From the NCBI GenBank assembly GCA_033239005.1, contig BSQZ01000013.1:12739282-12803281 (forward strand): a DNA stretch of 64,000 bases, given 5' to 3'. A program made the translations under genes and the position numbers. This DNA is from Lamellibrachia satsuma (lineage: Eukaryota; Annelida; Polychaeta; Sabellida; Siboglinidae). Shown one piece after another: positions 27,301-36,895 of this stretch (its first letter is position 1; each line of letters opens with the position of its first letter). Below the pieces are notes generated by a model that worked only from the letters and a program-made list of their open reading frames with translations, searched no databases and had not been told where the DNA came from.

Positions 27301-29000
27301 GTGGAAATTGTGTTCTCAGTTTAATGGAGAACTTTCCTGGTTGTTCAAGAATTTGTTCATCACGCAAGGTTTACCAGGATTAACCATCATGTGTAAGGTA
27401 ATAATACTAATAATGTAGAAACATCTGTTGTACCTTGAAAACCTGAGCTCAGAGGCACATAAAAATAAAAGGGTTAGGCAATTTCAGAATCGACAGTATT
27501 ACATAAAGTTGTCAACTTTGAACTTTTAATACACCATGGAGTTAAGTACGGGTAGAAATATTCTAGTTAGCTAAGGAGGGAGGAAAGCACGACTAAAAAG
27601 ATACGTCTTCAGATAATGGTGAGATTTTATTATATTTCCTGCTCACATAACACTAGCAGATAGTGAATCACAAGACATGGGTTCCTGTTGCAGCCTGTGA
27701 CTGCAATGGGCTGTCGAATCGCTGTTTCTTTGACGAGGAGCTGTACCGCAAGACAGGGCATGGTGGTCACTGTCTGGACTGCCGCGAGAATACATTCGGC
27801 ATCCACTGCGAGCGCTGCAAGGACTACTTCTACCGCCTTGCCGCAAGGAACAAGTGTCAATCCTGCAACTGTCACGCTATCGGTAGGCTATCCCCTCCAC
27901 GTCACTCGGGGCGCACCATGTAGATGTCAATCATCACATCGTTCTTTTATTTTATAGAAATTTTTCTCTGGTCCTTTAAAATTCCTTTATATTTCTTCAT
28001 CTTTGCAAAATATTCCTTTCATTTCCACCCAGCGGATTACAACATCGTGACCAAGGAAATACTAAATCGTCAATCTCATGGTTGACTGATCTATTGCTTA
28101 GTTCTGATTTTGTGTGAAGATGTCCTTTCTAAATTTTACCAGCTGAAAAGTTTAATCTGTTTACTAACCAGTATATTTCTAGGACTAATTCGGGTAGAAA
28201 CTATTCCCTGTGGGCCTGCGTTGGATCCAACTTTCCTTTAAAGGTGTTGAAGTTCTTTTAAATTCTTTGAAAGTTCTTGAAACAATTCCTTTTTTATCGA
28301 TGTGGTGTACATAGGGGATGTCTGTATGCTAGCTTCTGTTTAGTAGATAACTGCATTGTGGACACATCTGTTATTATCATTGTAAAATTTAAAAATAGGG
28401 TTCATAATAAGAATGTTGTAAGCAATTTTGTAGACAAAGACCTACAGAATAAAACAAAGAAAAGGTCAGCTGTAAATCAATAAGAACATTAGAGATGAAA
28501 TGCTTAGCTGGTAGCCAACTGGAATATGTGATGTGAGATTTGTTACTAGGTTCATTAAGTTTTGTAGTCTTTAAACTTTGATTTTAAGAGGTCAGACTGT
28601 TGAAGATGAGTGTAGGTCAGTCTTATGTAAAACCAAAAAAAGAGTCCATGAACCCTGCTGTAGTGTCTCCATACTGTCATGCAACTACTGGTGGTGAATT
28701 GTAGATTGCCATTGTAAGAAATCAATGTTAATGACTATTGTATCAATCTTGTGTGAAACAAAAACCCAATACTTAGTAAGGTAAGACATGTCACTGGAAC
28801 ATGGTGTCAACCCGGTCTTCAGTGTGTGACATGCATGACTGGGTATTGAGGACACGTGATGTGACACAGAGAGCTGTTGTAGGTGCCCTGTACCGTCAGT
28901 GTGACGAAAACGGCAAGTGTCAATGCAAGCGAGGGGTGACAGGAGACAAGTGTGACAGATGTCACGTCAACTTCTATGACTTTGGCCAGTCCGGATGCAG
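5989..29000 (+). CDS. laminin subunit gamma (LAMC1-like), 5' part only
   Basis: Six spliced coding exons encode the N-terminal ~430 residues of a laminin gamma chain, a secreted subunit of the heterotrimeric basement-membrane protein. Exons: 5989-6358, 24174-24475, 26653-26783, 27071-27249, 27694-27882, 28883-29000; all junctions are GT-AG and phases agree. Order: signal peptide (1-19), laminin N-terminal polymerisation domain (about 20-267, with [50 protein letters not shown]), then three EGF-like LE repeats (about 268-430). LE1-LE2 carry NDRPW and TGHGGHC as in vertebrate gamma-1. Intron 1 is 17.8 kb and contains a whole DNA transposon. Family members have ~1600 residues with many more LE repeats, a laminin IV domain and a coiled coil; none of that was found before CCDC39 starts at 42364. 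The gene is therefore truncated, rearranged, misassembled, or has CCDC39 nested in a giant intron. Confidence 0.92.
6754..6762 (+). repeat. left target-site duplication of the MULE
   Basis: TTTTTAATA directly before the left inverted repeat, identical to 12125-12133 directly after the right one. Nine bp is the usual duplication length of Mutator-like elements. Confidence 0.85.
6763..6880 (+). repeat. left terminal inverted repeat of the MULE
   Basis: Contains TTATTCTTCCGGTTGCCGTA at 6771-6790, a second partial unit ATTATTCTTCCGTGAGTT, and two NRF1-like palindromic words, GCGCATGCGC at 6829-6838 and ACGCATGCGC at 6867-6876, just upstream of the transposase start. Confidence 0.82.
8346..9671 (+). 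pseudogene. transposase exon 4: DDE core and SWIM finger
   Basis: The largest exon starts after TTTTTTCAG and encodes the whole catalytic core, [13 protein letters not shown], then the SWIM finger (CQC ... [10 protein letters not shown]). After an in-frame TAA at 9512-9514 the same frame goes on as [17 protein letters not shown] and FLQDV, the usual ZSWIM-type C-terminal helix, so the stop is a late mutation rather than the true end. Donor GTAAGT at 9672. Confidence 0.85.
10093..10239 (+). pseudogene. transposase exon 6: AT-hook and basic linker
   Basis: Encodes [18 protein letters not shown] followed by KRRK. RGRP is an AT-hook core for minor-groove binding and the basic run could be a nuclear localisation signal. 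Acceptor TTGACAG, donor GTACGG. Confidence 0.75.
10410..10774 (+). pseudogene. transposase exon 7: C-terminal PHD-type zinc finger
   Basis: Encodes [15 protein letters not shown] and GDRML, then a Cys4-His-Cys3 set: C-x2-C in YCATC, C-x2-C in CVACDGC, H-x2-C in WYHFTC, C-x2-C in WFCKGC, and a TAA stop. All eight ligands are present. PHD fingers usually read histone H3 tails, which suggests chromatin-guided targeting (inference). Confidence 0.82.
10804..11215 (+). repeat. imperfect ~110-bp tandem repeats 3' of the transposase
   Basis: About four degenerate units share ACAAGATGTTGCTTCACTGA, TGCAGATTAGCTTA, a GCAAGCATGTGTGTTGC block and CTATAGTATTTTA. They lie inside the MULE just after the coding region, probably in its 3' UTR. 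Confidence 0.8.
11423..11428 (+). promoter_or_regulatory. candidate poly(A) signal of the transposase gene
   Basis: AATAAA followed by GTGTTGTTGATTG, a GT-rich element, about 650 bp after the transposase stop. Position fits a 3' end inside the element. Confidence 0.4.
11815..12124 (+). repeat. right terminal repeat array of the MULE
   Basis: Five to six degenerate units of about 50-65 bp alternate CTCACGGAAGAATA-type and GGGTTACGGC-type words, the same words as the outer inverted repeat. Two GCGCATGCGC palindromes lie at 11980-11989 and 12049-12058. The last unit, at 12093-12115, pairs with 6772-6794. Confidence 0.85.
12125..12133 (+). repeat. right target-site duplication of the MULE
   Basis: TTTTTAATA, identical to 6754-6762. 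Confidence 0.85.
12134..20437 (+). other. laminin intron 1, middle part
   Basis: AT-rich intronic DNA without recognisable genes. Open frames here are short and carry no known motif. One small tandem repeat is listed at 18708-18872. The segment just before the 33-bp minisatellite (20240-20410) is rich in ACTATTG/ATAGT words. Confidence 0.5.
18708..18872 (+). repeat. tandem repeat, ~36-bp unit, about 4.5 copies
   Basis: Degenerate copies of CTTGTATAGAGCCCTTGAAA followed by CCTGNGTAAAA. Confidence 0.85.
20438..20967 (+). repeat. 33-bp minisatellite, about 16 copies
   Basis: Very homogeneous unit (CACTGAGATAGAGGGAGTCT plus ACATGTACAGTGT), varying mainly at GAG/GGG. Since 33 is divisible by three, one frame stays open as repeats of [11 protein letters not shown]. 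There is no start or splice context and it is intronic, so it is treated as a minisatellite and not a gene. Confidence 0.96.
21047..21170 (+). repeat. 29-30-bp tandem repeat, about 4 copies
   Basis: Units of AATTGGTGGGTCTCAGAG then AATTGYAWGTA, 80 bp after the 33-bp array. Confidence 0.9.
21171..23518 (+). other. laminin intron 1, no supported gene
   Basis: The longest open frame is antisense (22626-22114, 170 codons). It has no recognisable domain, splice support or homology that I can see. The rest is AT-rich non-coding DNA. Confidence 0.45.
23519..23932 (+). repeat. minisatellite of mixed 24- and 27-bp units
   Basis: About 17 units of GTGTATGTGATGGTCATGGT plus ACAT, with GAT inserted in some. 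Both unit lengths are multiples of three, so frames on both strands stay open (VYVMVMVH on +). It lies 240 bp before laminin exon 2. Confidence 0.95.
24174..24475 (+). CDS. laminin gamma exon 2: core of LamN
   Basis: Acceptor CAG at 24171-24173, donor GTGAGT at 24476. It encodes [25 protein letters not shown], a Cys at SASCEDTY, then [14 protein letters not shown] and [15 protein letters not shown]. These blocks are diagnostic of laminin gamma and netrin LamN domains, closest to gamma-1. Ends in phase 0 after ...AELQ. Confidence 0.95.
24594..24781 (+). repeat. ~53-bp tandem repeat, about 3.5 copies, in laminin intron 2
   Basis: Units carry CAGTCCCATCACATCAACTA, TCCAAATACTTCTG and CTGTGTCAYGCC; the second copy is shortened. 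Confidence 0.88.
24782..25754 (+). other. laminin intron 2, unique part
   Basis: No gene or repeat recognised. It contains ATTTCAACAGGTCGATCTG at 25731-25749, a 19-mer also found in CCDC39 intron 1 (43787-43805). Confidence 0.4.
25755..26575 (+). repeat. 32-bp minisatellite, about 25 copies
   Basis: Unit: CCCCTACTGCCAGGGGTACT plus GTAGTACTACAA. Each unit holds the short inverted pair ACCCCT/AGGGGT with a 6-nt loop. Because 32 is not a multiple of three, the frame shifts each unit, yet all three + frames lack stops over long runs. The array ends 78 bp before laminin exon 3. Confidence 0.95.
26653..26783 (+). CDS. laminin gamma exon 3: end of LamN
   Basis: Encodes [20 protein letters not shown] through [13 protein letters not shown], the C-terminal part of the LamN domain. 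Acceptor AG at 26651-26652, donor GTATGT at 26784. The frame stays open upstream through the intron into the 32-bp minisatellite that ends 78 bp before the exon. Confidence 0.95.
27071..27249 (+). CDS. laminin gamma exon 4: LE repeat 1
   Basis: Encodes [25 protein letters not shown] and [12 protein letters not shown] with the eight-cysteine spacing of a laminin EGF-like repeat. Acceptor TGTGTAG, donor GTCAGT at 27250; ends in phase 1. Confidence 0.95.
27694..27882 (+). CDS. laminin gamma exon 5: LE repeat 2 and start of LE3
   Basis: Encodes [32 protein letters not shown] and the opening CNCHAIG of the third repeat. TGHGGHC points to laminin gamma, not netrin. Acceptor TTGCAG, donor GTAGGC at 27883. 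Confidence 0.95.
27883..28882 (+). other. laminin intron 5
   Basis: One kb of AT-rich DNA without recognisable coding content or repeats. Confidence 0.5.
28883..29000 (+). CDS. laminin gamma exon 6: rest of LE repeat 3
   Basis: Encodes [19 protein letters not shown] and DRC....GCR. Acceptor TTGTAG, donor GTCAGT at 29001; ends in phase 2 within the Arg codon. This is the last laminin exon I can recognise. Reading into the intron adds only SVSG before a stop at 29014-29016. Confidence 0.93.
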
Positions 29001-29670
29001 GTCAGTGTCTGGTTGAACAACTCATGACAGTCAGCGCTGGTGACACACTTCACACAAAGTGCTAGTGTATGATGGCAACAGATCCTATGTGTGCAGCCAA
29101 AGAATGAATGCATTGACGACTAGAAGCACAGAATACAACTAAAAGTGGTCCCTACCAAAGTTAGAGGACTTTGTCCCATCCAACTGTGAGATTAAAAAGA
29201 AACTGTTTTTATTGTGTCTTGTACAATGTGATGTCAAGTACAGCAAATTGCTGAATTGTGTCTATGAATTTTCTAATGGTGTATACTTTGTGGGACATCT
29301 TTAATGTGTTCAGTATCAATTAACCTAGGAGGGACCAATGATAAATGTCCACGGTGTACACAAATCAGAGTTATTCATAAGGGTGCTATTAAAAAATCAC
29401 AACATCGCTAATAATTATTGCACAAATGTGATTGAGGTATAATTTTGTTGCTAAAGACTCCTTATTATAATAAAATGATTAAAACTACAGCACTTAATCT
29501 TATCGTGGGGTTATTACTTTTTGAATTTCATCAAAAAAAGAAAACAAACTTTTTTATTTTCACCCAGCTACTAGATAATTACTGAGTGGCTGTATGTCTC
29601 TGTGTCCAATTAGAACAATGTAGCCATACATATTAGCTACAAAATAAAACAAAAATGAATGGTTTACTGT

Positions 29671-29706
29671 GGGGGGGGGGCAGCCGTGGCCTAGTGGTTT
29701 AATCAA
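29671..29706 (+). mobile_element. tRNA-like SINE head fragment
   Basis: A run of ten G is followed by CAGCCGTGGCCTAGTGGTTT, which matches a tRNA A-box head as used by SINEs. No B box follows, so it is a short fragment. Confidence 0.45.
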
Positions 29707-30037
29707 TAAATATTATCACTTAATATTGTGTCAAAATATAATTATTTTTTTAATCATAAAATTTATTGTGCTCAAGTATCAGTGTAAATGTGCAAGAATG
29801 TACCTTTGTATTTAATATATGGTATTTGAATAACACAATGTTGTTACTATATTTATCTGTGACTTTCTTGGGCAATTTTGTGATTTTATTTTCATAACTT
29901 TTTTTATGTAGCTTTATTTCCACTCACTAACCTTACATGTATATCAACATAGACAAATATTTAGTTGTATATGTAACATACCTTAACCTTTCATTAAATA
30001 ACTGTTTTATTTGCATATTTCATGCCCCATGTTACAG

Positions 30038-30152
30038 GGCGTACTTTCCATTTAGTGATGTGCCCATCAAATTGACGTTGGATGGTAGCAATGTGCATGC
30101 ATGTAATGGGTTGTCCACAGTACAATCAAATAATTTATTTCCTAAATATGTG
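30038..30152 (+). CDS. candidate extra exon after laminin LE3, unassigned
   Basis: A 115-nt stretch between a good acceptor (CCATGTTACAG) and a GTGAGT donor. It joins exon 6 in the correct phase and encodes YFPFSDVPIKLTLDGSNVHA and NLFPKYV with a single Cys. It is not a laminin EGF repeat, laminin IV or netrin NTR domain that I recognise. It may be a pseudo-exon. Confidence 0.2.
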
Positions 30153-30844
30153 GTGAGTACCCATAATTGGTAATGTTTATACTGTTTATATTCTATACTG
30201 TAGTTAAAGTCTACATAGTATATAAAATATTATTCACTTTGATTACCAGTTGCTTTCCGGATTTTTTTTTGGTCAAATGCTGGTTTTTTGTCTGACATAG
30301 TTATATGAACATCTGTCCACATGCACAATTCACACCAGGAGGGCTGGTATATTACTGCCAGTCTGGGATGGTTTTATATTACAACCCACTTGGAGGCGTT
30401 ATGTTTAACAATGAGACAATGGATGTGTCAATGAGGAAGGGCAAATCACAACACACACCATAGAACCTGATAACAGATTGGACTGATGCTTATCTGTGTG
30501 CACTGATGGGACAGTAGTGACTCACTGAAGCTTCCAGTGTTATTACAACAATGATTGCCTTTTAACCGTTCTTCTTTCCACATCTTTAGATGATCATTTA
30601 CGTGTTTGTTCATATTATGATGTAACTTTTTAATTTGCTACATTTCAATGGGCCAATTCTTTCCCACCATAATTTATCCAAGCATAGGCATGAAATAGGG
30701 CCACGCCTAAATGCCTTGCATTTCTTGGACAATGACAAATGTACGTAATTTCATTGAAGTGGGTACCAATGTTTTGCTGACATATTAGACATAGAATAAC
30801 TGGCAAGATAAACTGTGAATATCAGGCATTTTGTATAACAAAAT

Positions 30845-31020
30845 GTGAATCCGAAAAGTGGAAGGTAGAAGGGAGTGGAGAAGAAGAAGATCGAGACTGA
30901 GATGGGAGGACTGCGTGAAGACAGATTTAGTGGGAGGGGAATGGAGAATGAGGGTGAGGGATAGAGGGAGGGGAGACAATTGGTGGAGACGGTAGTAAAA
31001 CGGGACTAGTTATGAAGAAG
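30845..31020 (+). mobile_element. LINE 3' end fragment
   Basis: Reads RLRWEDCVKTDLVGGEWRMR and VRDRGR, matching the very C-terminal RPR.RW.DCV..DL motif of non-LTR retrotransposon ORF2 proteins. A stop and GAAATAAATCATCAACCAAT follow, as at a LINE 3' end. It is 5' truncated. Confidence 0.6.
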
Positions 31021-31619
31021 GGGGAAATAAATCATCAACCAATATCAGTGCCAGCCTCACCCGGACTACAGGGAAAAAGAGGAGAGCAACAACAATAACT
31101 AGTCTAAGCACATGGGTGAGTTTTTGCTACACTAAGCCTATGCCATGGAGATTCTCAACATGCCACATATGCAACATGCAGGCACCATGTTTTATGTGGG
31201 TGTGCGCGTGCGCACGGCTACAACAAATCAAATAGTGTCCTCGACCAGACCTGAGCCGAAGCGAAAGTACTCGGTCCACGAGTAAATTTTTTTAAATACT
31301 CGTACTTGCCATTCCTACACGTCATACCACACCCCTTTTTCCAATAGCCATGACTATGACACCAAAAAAAGACAACATACAGCAACTTTTCCCAGTAAGA
31401 AACACCCTGTTAAGCAAACAGTTGTTTAATTTAATTTATATTGTTGTAGCCTGTCGGGTTGCGTCGGTAGGATCGTAACGTTAGTTCCGTTACTTTACAT
31501 TCCTCTCACATACACACGTTCATGAACGAATTACACATAAACCCACATTCTGGAAACAACTTAACTGGTGTTAAACCTGAATTGTGTGAGGGCACCACAT
31601 GCGACATAGCTATAGCCTA
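31021..31619. other. intergenic stretch, no gene seen
   Basis: Unique AT-rich DNA with a small alternating GTGCGCGTGCGCAC word near 31201-31213. Nothing codes recognisably. Confidence 0.4.
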
Positions 31620-32080
31620 CTAGGCCAGGGCCGGGGCTCCAGATATCGATCCGATGCCGATACTCGCGCTAGGCCTAGGGCCTAGGGCTAGGGTAGTAAT
31701 AAGAAAATGTACTAACGTGTCGAATAGAATGTCTGCCACTTCACTGTCTTTCATTTTAAAGACAATCTTCAGGCGATCCCAACGTCCCTTTTGGTTTTTC
31801 AGTGTCACTCGTGTTGCCAATTTCGCTTTATCCAACTCCTTTTTCCTGCTCGTCGTCGCGGAACGCAACGGCCGGTGCACGCACAACCCGCCTGTCACTG
31901 GCACCCATGTTGCCGGAATGTCAACAAACTGTGAGCAAGTCGCCGGTGCGCGCGCGTCGATCCCGCGATCACGTGATGCATCTCATTAACGTTCGGCAAA
32001 GCAAGCTTCGCCTAGCTCCACCCCCTGTGGTTTCGCGCCATAAACACTATTCGCAACTTTTCGTAACGAAACAGTAACAA
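31620..32080. promoter_or_regulatory. CpG-rich block, possible promoter
   Basis: CpG density is clearly higher here than around it, including GCGCGCGTCGATCCCGCGAT and a TCACGTGA E-box palindrome at 31969-31976. An open minus-strand stretch lies inside. It could be the promoter of an unrecognised gene or of a mobile element. Confidence 0.35.
31717..31904 (-). other. open exon-like stretch, minus strand, unassigned
   Basis: On the minus strand it encodes RKKELDKAKLATRVTLKNQK and GRWDRLKIVFKMKDSEVADI, strongly helical and lysine-rich, ending at a GTTAGT donor (31716). No ATG lies in this frame, so it is either an internal exon or a degraded element. The RW..LK....K..EVA pattern is seen near the start of some transposon proteins (recollection only). 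Confidence 0.3.
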
Positions 32081-35000
32081 TGCAAATAGATGTATTTGGG
32101 TTATTAAACGCATTTTGGCGGGCAGCATCATTTACAAATGTTTATTCTAGTACCAAGAACATTATATTATTAAATCAGCAACAAATACAGTACCTTTAAA
32201 ATTATCAAATAATTTTTTGGGCAAATCACTGTATTTTCATTAAAATATTTCCATATTGTTGTGCCAAGTGTTTAGAACTTTATTCTTAAAAGTTTACTTC
32301 AGAATAAATATATACTTAATTTCATTGAATTATTTGCTTGCCAAAATTGCAATTATGGTTGAGTGTGAATGAGAACGACACAGGGGATTACTCAATTTAA
32401 GGAGGGATAAGAATTTGAAAAGGAATAAAGCTTTGAACAGAAAACCATTAATTATATCGTATTGTATTCTGTATATCAAGAGCCCAACACTATATATCGC
32501 ATTTGCAATCCCTTTATTAATTTTCACATTTGCATTCCGTTTTTTGTGTTCATTATCATCGAGTGATGAATTACATAGAACACATTATAGCGTTTGTAGC
32601 GTTGTAGCGTATGTAGCGAATCCCGGGTTTCCGATCCACAGCCCCGAAAATTTGTGAGGACCAGGACACCTTAACAGACGGAAGGTTCATATCTGCCAGG
32701 AAGCTGTCCGCCTGTTGCACGCTCGCGGACAAGTTCGAGGTAATGATAGTAAAGTTGGGAGCTAGATTCAACTGACCCTCGGTAATGGGCTGATTTGACT
32801 GGCACACTGGTCACACTCGCCCGTGCACGTTCAACAACGAACTACCCAACACAGAAGTTCAGAACACTTTCTAGAGTCTTTTGCCCCGTACAATTTTCAA
32901 AGATAATAGAATTATGAAAAAAAATTGCCCACGATCTTAGAACACTATGGCGGCTTATCCATCACTACACCTTATTCACCACACGAGGGCGCTACAATCA
33001 CAAGCGACACTGCGCGGTATAGGAAATGCAGCCTCTTTGCAAATTACACTCTTTGGTACAATAGCAATTATTTCATCGTTTGAGTACAAACGAATTGCTG
33101 GAAAGTTGTTTTTGAGTGAAATAATTACGATTATCGAAACACCAAAACATGTTTTGAGAAAAGACGCCATCACAAAAAAATGCTACTCTTACTTAGTCGA
33201 ACGACCTCGCAAAAAGACGCCACGGCACAACATTGCTAACACTTTCGGAAGCATGTCAACACGCAACCCATTTAATGCATAAATATCACGGTGATTATTA
33301 ATTTATTAACATGATTTAGTTTGACCTATTTTGATGTGTCTTGAAGACAACTGTAGTGAATGGTAGGCTTATTTTTGTGAACCATTACTCAGAAGCACCT
33401 GGCTATTTACCAGTCAGAGACAGAGTTGTTTTTTGTTTACATCATTTTCAACGATTTAAATTACTCCAATCTTTTTAATCATTAATTTGAATGTCTGATA
33501 TATACGGAAAAACCAAGAAAATGTGCATGCATCTCAACATTAGTTATGCGTTTTCTAGCACTAAACCATAAAACCATTCGAGTTGACAAAAATGTCCCTA
33601 AGCAGTGCTGTGTCATTTTAAATGTTACATTTTTGTTATTAAACTCAAATGATTTGTATTAATTTTTTACTCGAATTTACAACTGATAAAACAAATGAAT
33701 TGATGTTGGTATGTTATTTACGCATCATTTCAACCATCGGATCATTTACACACTAAAAACAACATAATATTCCAATTGTTTTATTGCATTTATTTGATAC
33801 AGAACATAAGTAAAAAAAATACACTTAACAATTGCCTGTAAGAAACTACAAACATCACACCTTCAAATAACCAAGATTATGTATTAAAATGCAATCGCAT
33901 CAGCAAGAAACTAGATAAATTACACATAATATAAATTATAGGTAATACGTTTATACATCTACTAATTAATATAAGCATCGTATAAATCTTAATTGTAATA
34001 ACTATAATAATATATCCTAGATTGATTGATATATACGGATATAAAACCATCGAAGACGGAATATGGCAACTGGAAATTCGGTAGGCTTACAGTGCATAGC
34101 AATCATAACTTTTACTGTTGCTAAAATTAATAATATTATTATTATATTTGGTAAGCTGGCTTGACTTTTTCAATCGGCGACATGAACCCTTCATGATCAG
34201 CTCTTCTGAAAACATAAATGTCATACACATTCGGTGATTCGCCTACAAAGTGTGTTCGTTATAAATTAATCGTCCATAGCTTACACCTAATGTGGACCTA
34301 ATCATAAGTCACACAATGTTGTCGTAGGAAAGTTGGAAGTTAGCTACGCGTAGTAAAAATATATTTATTGAATAAAATAAAATGACAGTCAAAACTCAAA
34401 CTACTTAGTCTTAGCTTTACGAGACAAGCCGTTGGCTTTAGGCTGTGCCACTAGGCATTACCAATTGGTATGCTGATTATGGCAATTTTTTTTGTATATG
34501 TACATACCTAAAATAATTTTTTTATTTGCCATTTTTATAAAATTCTGAAGAAATCTGTGTGAAAAAAGATTGATATTATAAATCATTAACAAATGTTTCA
34601 TCGATTGATTATTAAATTTTTTTTTAGAAAAGTTGTTTTTCGGTGGACTACTTAGATAATCGAACGACTAAACGACCTCTCGAAAAGAAGTCACTGGCAC
34701 TGTCATTGGCACTGCCGCCTTTAAGTCCCAACGTTTTCCACATCCTCAATTCCCATGCCAAATTTCAGCGTTGTCAGTGTTCTGGTTAAAAAATAGTATA
34801 CTTTCATGGTCTCTATTGATAATACAAAACATACAGATGCTTGAAATTACATTTCTCACGCCTTTCTCAATGCCAACAAAATCCAATGGCGCACTTTTGA
34901 TGTAGCTGTCGAAACTAACCGTCAGTGTGATTATAGCGTCTTGCAGACTGCCAAGACATTTTCTCAACCATGCATCGTTGCTCGGCCACCTGAAGAACTT

Positions 35001-35469
35001 GCATGTTTATCGCAGTAGTCCTGCAGCCAAAGGGCGTTTTTTTTACATAACCCCTTTTTGCCTAATATAGTTTTTTTCTTTGTTGATTATTCATCTCTAG
35101 CATGTATATAATGACATCCAGGGGTGTGGAGTTATCACCCTTGAGCATTTTGAAAAAAATCCAAAATGGCCGCCAAAATCAACTTTTTTATCATATCTTC
35201 ACAACCAGACAAGACACGGACATGATTGAAATGTTATTTTATATGTTTCCAGACACGAGGATTTCGATTCCATCATAACTGATCTGAAAAAATGTAAAGA
35301 AAACAAGATGGCGGCCATAAGTATGCTATAAATGATTGCGACTATGCGAAAAACGACTATATTTCATGTTCTGCGAACAAAACATAAGAACATGACAAAA
35401 TTAATGTTCTATGTGTTCGCATATGAGGAGAATTACATAAGATCAGCATTTCGTGAAATTCTTACCTTT
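32081..35469. other. intergenic stretch, no supported gene
   Basis: AT-rich. A repeat-like segment (about 35100-35330) contains two AAAATGGCCGCC/AAGATGGCGGCC words. No coding content is recognised. Confidence 0.45.
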
Positions 35470-36060
35470 CTAAGCATCAGTCCTCTTCACCTTCATCGTG
35501 TATGGCGTACTCTTCCATGCAACAGCGTGAACACTTGGTTCACCCGGAATGTACGCATGGATACCGTCACGAGTGGTTTCCCGAAGATCACTTCTAATGC
35601 TTGTGATCACTGCAGATGCACCTTCTCTCTTCTATACACATATTGATCAAACTTGTCGCAGGCAAAAACTCCTTCTCGATTTGCGCATAGTTCCTCTCAG
35701 TGGCAGTGGGTGCACTGGATCTACACATTACAGGGAGTCCGCCATGCAACAATCCGTCTGACGAGTCGCACTGGATTCACGTGGGCTTCTTGACGTCATA
35801 ATACTGCAGTACCGGTGCGCTTGTGAGAGCGTTCTTCATGCAATCAAAAGCCTCATGTATATGCAACCATCACCACTCAGTATCCTTGTCCATGAGCCGT
35901 CTGAGGCGCTCGAGTATATTTATCAGGTGTGGGACGAACTTTGCCAGATAGTTAAGCGAGCCAAGCAGTCTCTATACAGATTTGGCGTCCTCTGGCTCAG
36001 GCATTTTTTCGATTGCCAGTTGCTGGCTTTTTTGGTTTCTTCGCATAATCACGTAATTGA
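35470..36060 (-). mobile_element. Ty3/Gypsy pol remnant (reverse transcriptase to RNase H)
   Basis: The minus strand reads QLAIEKMPEPEDAKSV, a stop, then RLLGSLNYLAKFVPHL, ALTSAPVLQYYDVKKP, CDSSDG, TERNYAQIEKE and SDHK. This is the end of a Gypsy reverse transcriptase followed by RNase H. Several in-frame stops and a small deletion in RNase H show it is dead. It follows directly on the gag piece 36115-36635, so protease and the catalytic RT palm have been lost. Confidence 0.85.
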
Positions 36061-36114
36061 CTGGGCCCGACGCGTCCCTTGTGTTCTTGATCTCGTCCAT
36101 TGTTTACTTTCATA

Positions 36115-36635
36115 CCACAGACTGCCTGCTCGCCTGACATGACATGCGTCTGTTCTGCGGTTGCCTCTCTACTTGTACCATCTCGTAGGCTCTTTCCAGA
36201 GTTATATTTTTCTCTCGGAGCAGCCTCTCTCGGACCTACGAGTCTCTCATACCATGTACAAAACGGTCCCTGATATTCTGACCAGTTGTAATATTTGCGA
36301 AATCGCAGCTTTCTGGGGTGTGTTGTAACTCCGTCAGGTAGTATGAACCAGTTTCACCAGCCTCCTGGTTCCTGCATTAGAACTTCTTAAGCACGTCAGC
36401 TAACTTATCCTCATTGTTCCGCTTACTGAAAGTTTCAACCACTTTAACTGCGTCCACGCCAATGACTGACACAAGTGTACACACTCACTTTTTTCTCAGC
36501 AGCTTCAATTCCAGTTGCTACCTCGAACCTTGTCCGTGTTTTCCTCCAGGATTTCCATACACTAGACGCTGATCTATCGTCAATATTCAGAGGTTTGGGC
36601 GCAGGAATGTTCGACGTCGCCATTTGCAATTGTAT
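36115..36635 (-). mobile_element. Ty3/Gypsy gag remnant
   Basis: From ATG at 36629 (minus strand) it reads PAPKPLNIDDRSASSVWKSW and EVATGIEAAEKKV, then in broken frames pieces of a capsid-type domain. Same orientation as the adjacent pol piece; one collapsed element is likely. Confidence 0.7.
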
Positions 36636-36666
36636 CGTTAGCGTAACAATGTCAATGCGGCTACAA

Positions 36667-36732
36667 ATTTCCCATAGGCGACCATTATAACGTTCTTATG
36701 CCTACATTGAAAATTTATCCTACCATTTTTTA
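36667..36732 (-). repeat. Gypsy leader/LTR-edge repeat, second copy at 39275-39340
   Basis: GCGACCATTATAACGTTCTT and ATGCCTACATTGAAAATT recur with about two changes at 39275-39340. It lies just upstream of the gag ATG on the minus strand, so it is probably the LTR edge or leader of this retroelement. Confidence 0.55.
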
Positions 36733-36895
36733 AAACTTTCACAGCACATGACATACCCACTAAGACACATGTTGTGTGAAATTCATGAAAATGACATACC
36801 TCATTTTCGCACAAATTACTTCAACGTCTGACACCCATGAATGTTTGCCATGAAATCCCACGGTTTCTAAAATATGAGCACATAGATCCTGCCCC

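Larger units (their letters stand above)
29001..30844 (+). other. sequence downstream of the last recognised laminin exon
   Basis: No further EGF-like exon is visible. It contains a G-run followed by a SINE-like head (29671-29706), a candidate exon (30038-30152) and an AATAAA near 29469. Otherwise AT-rich non-coding DNA. Confidence 0.5.

Noticed and set aside
5989..29000. Netrin identity for the first host gene
   Set aside because: Domain count is netrin-like, but [21 protein letters not shown] and the mature start match laminin gamma, and no NTR domain follows.
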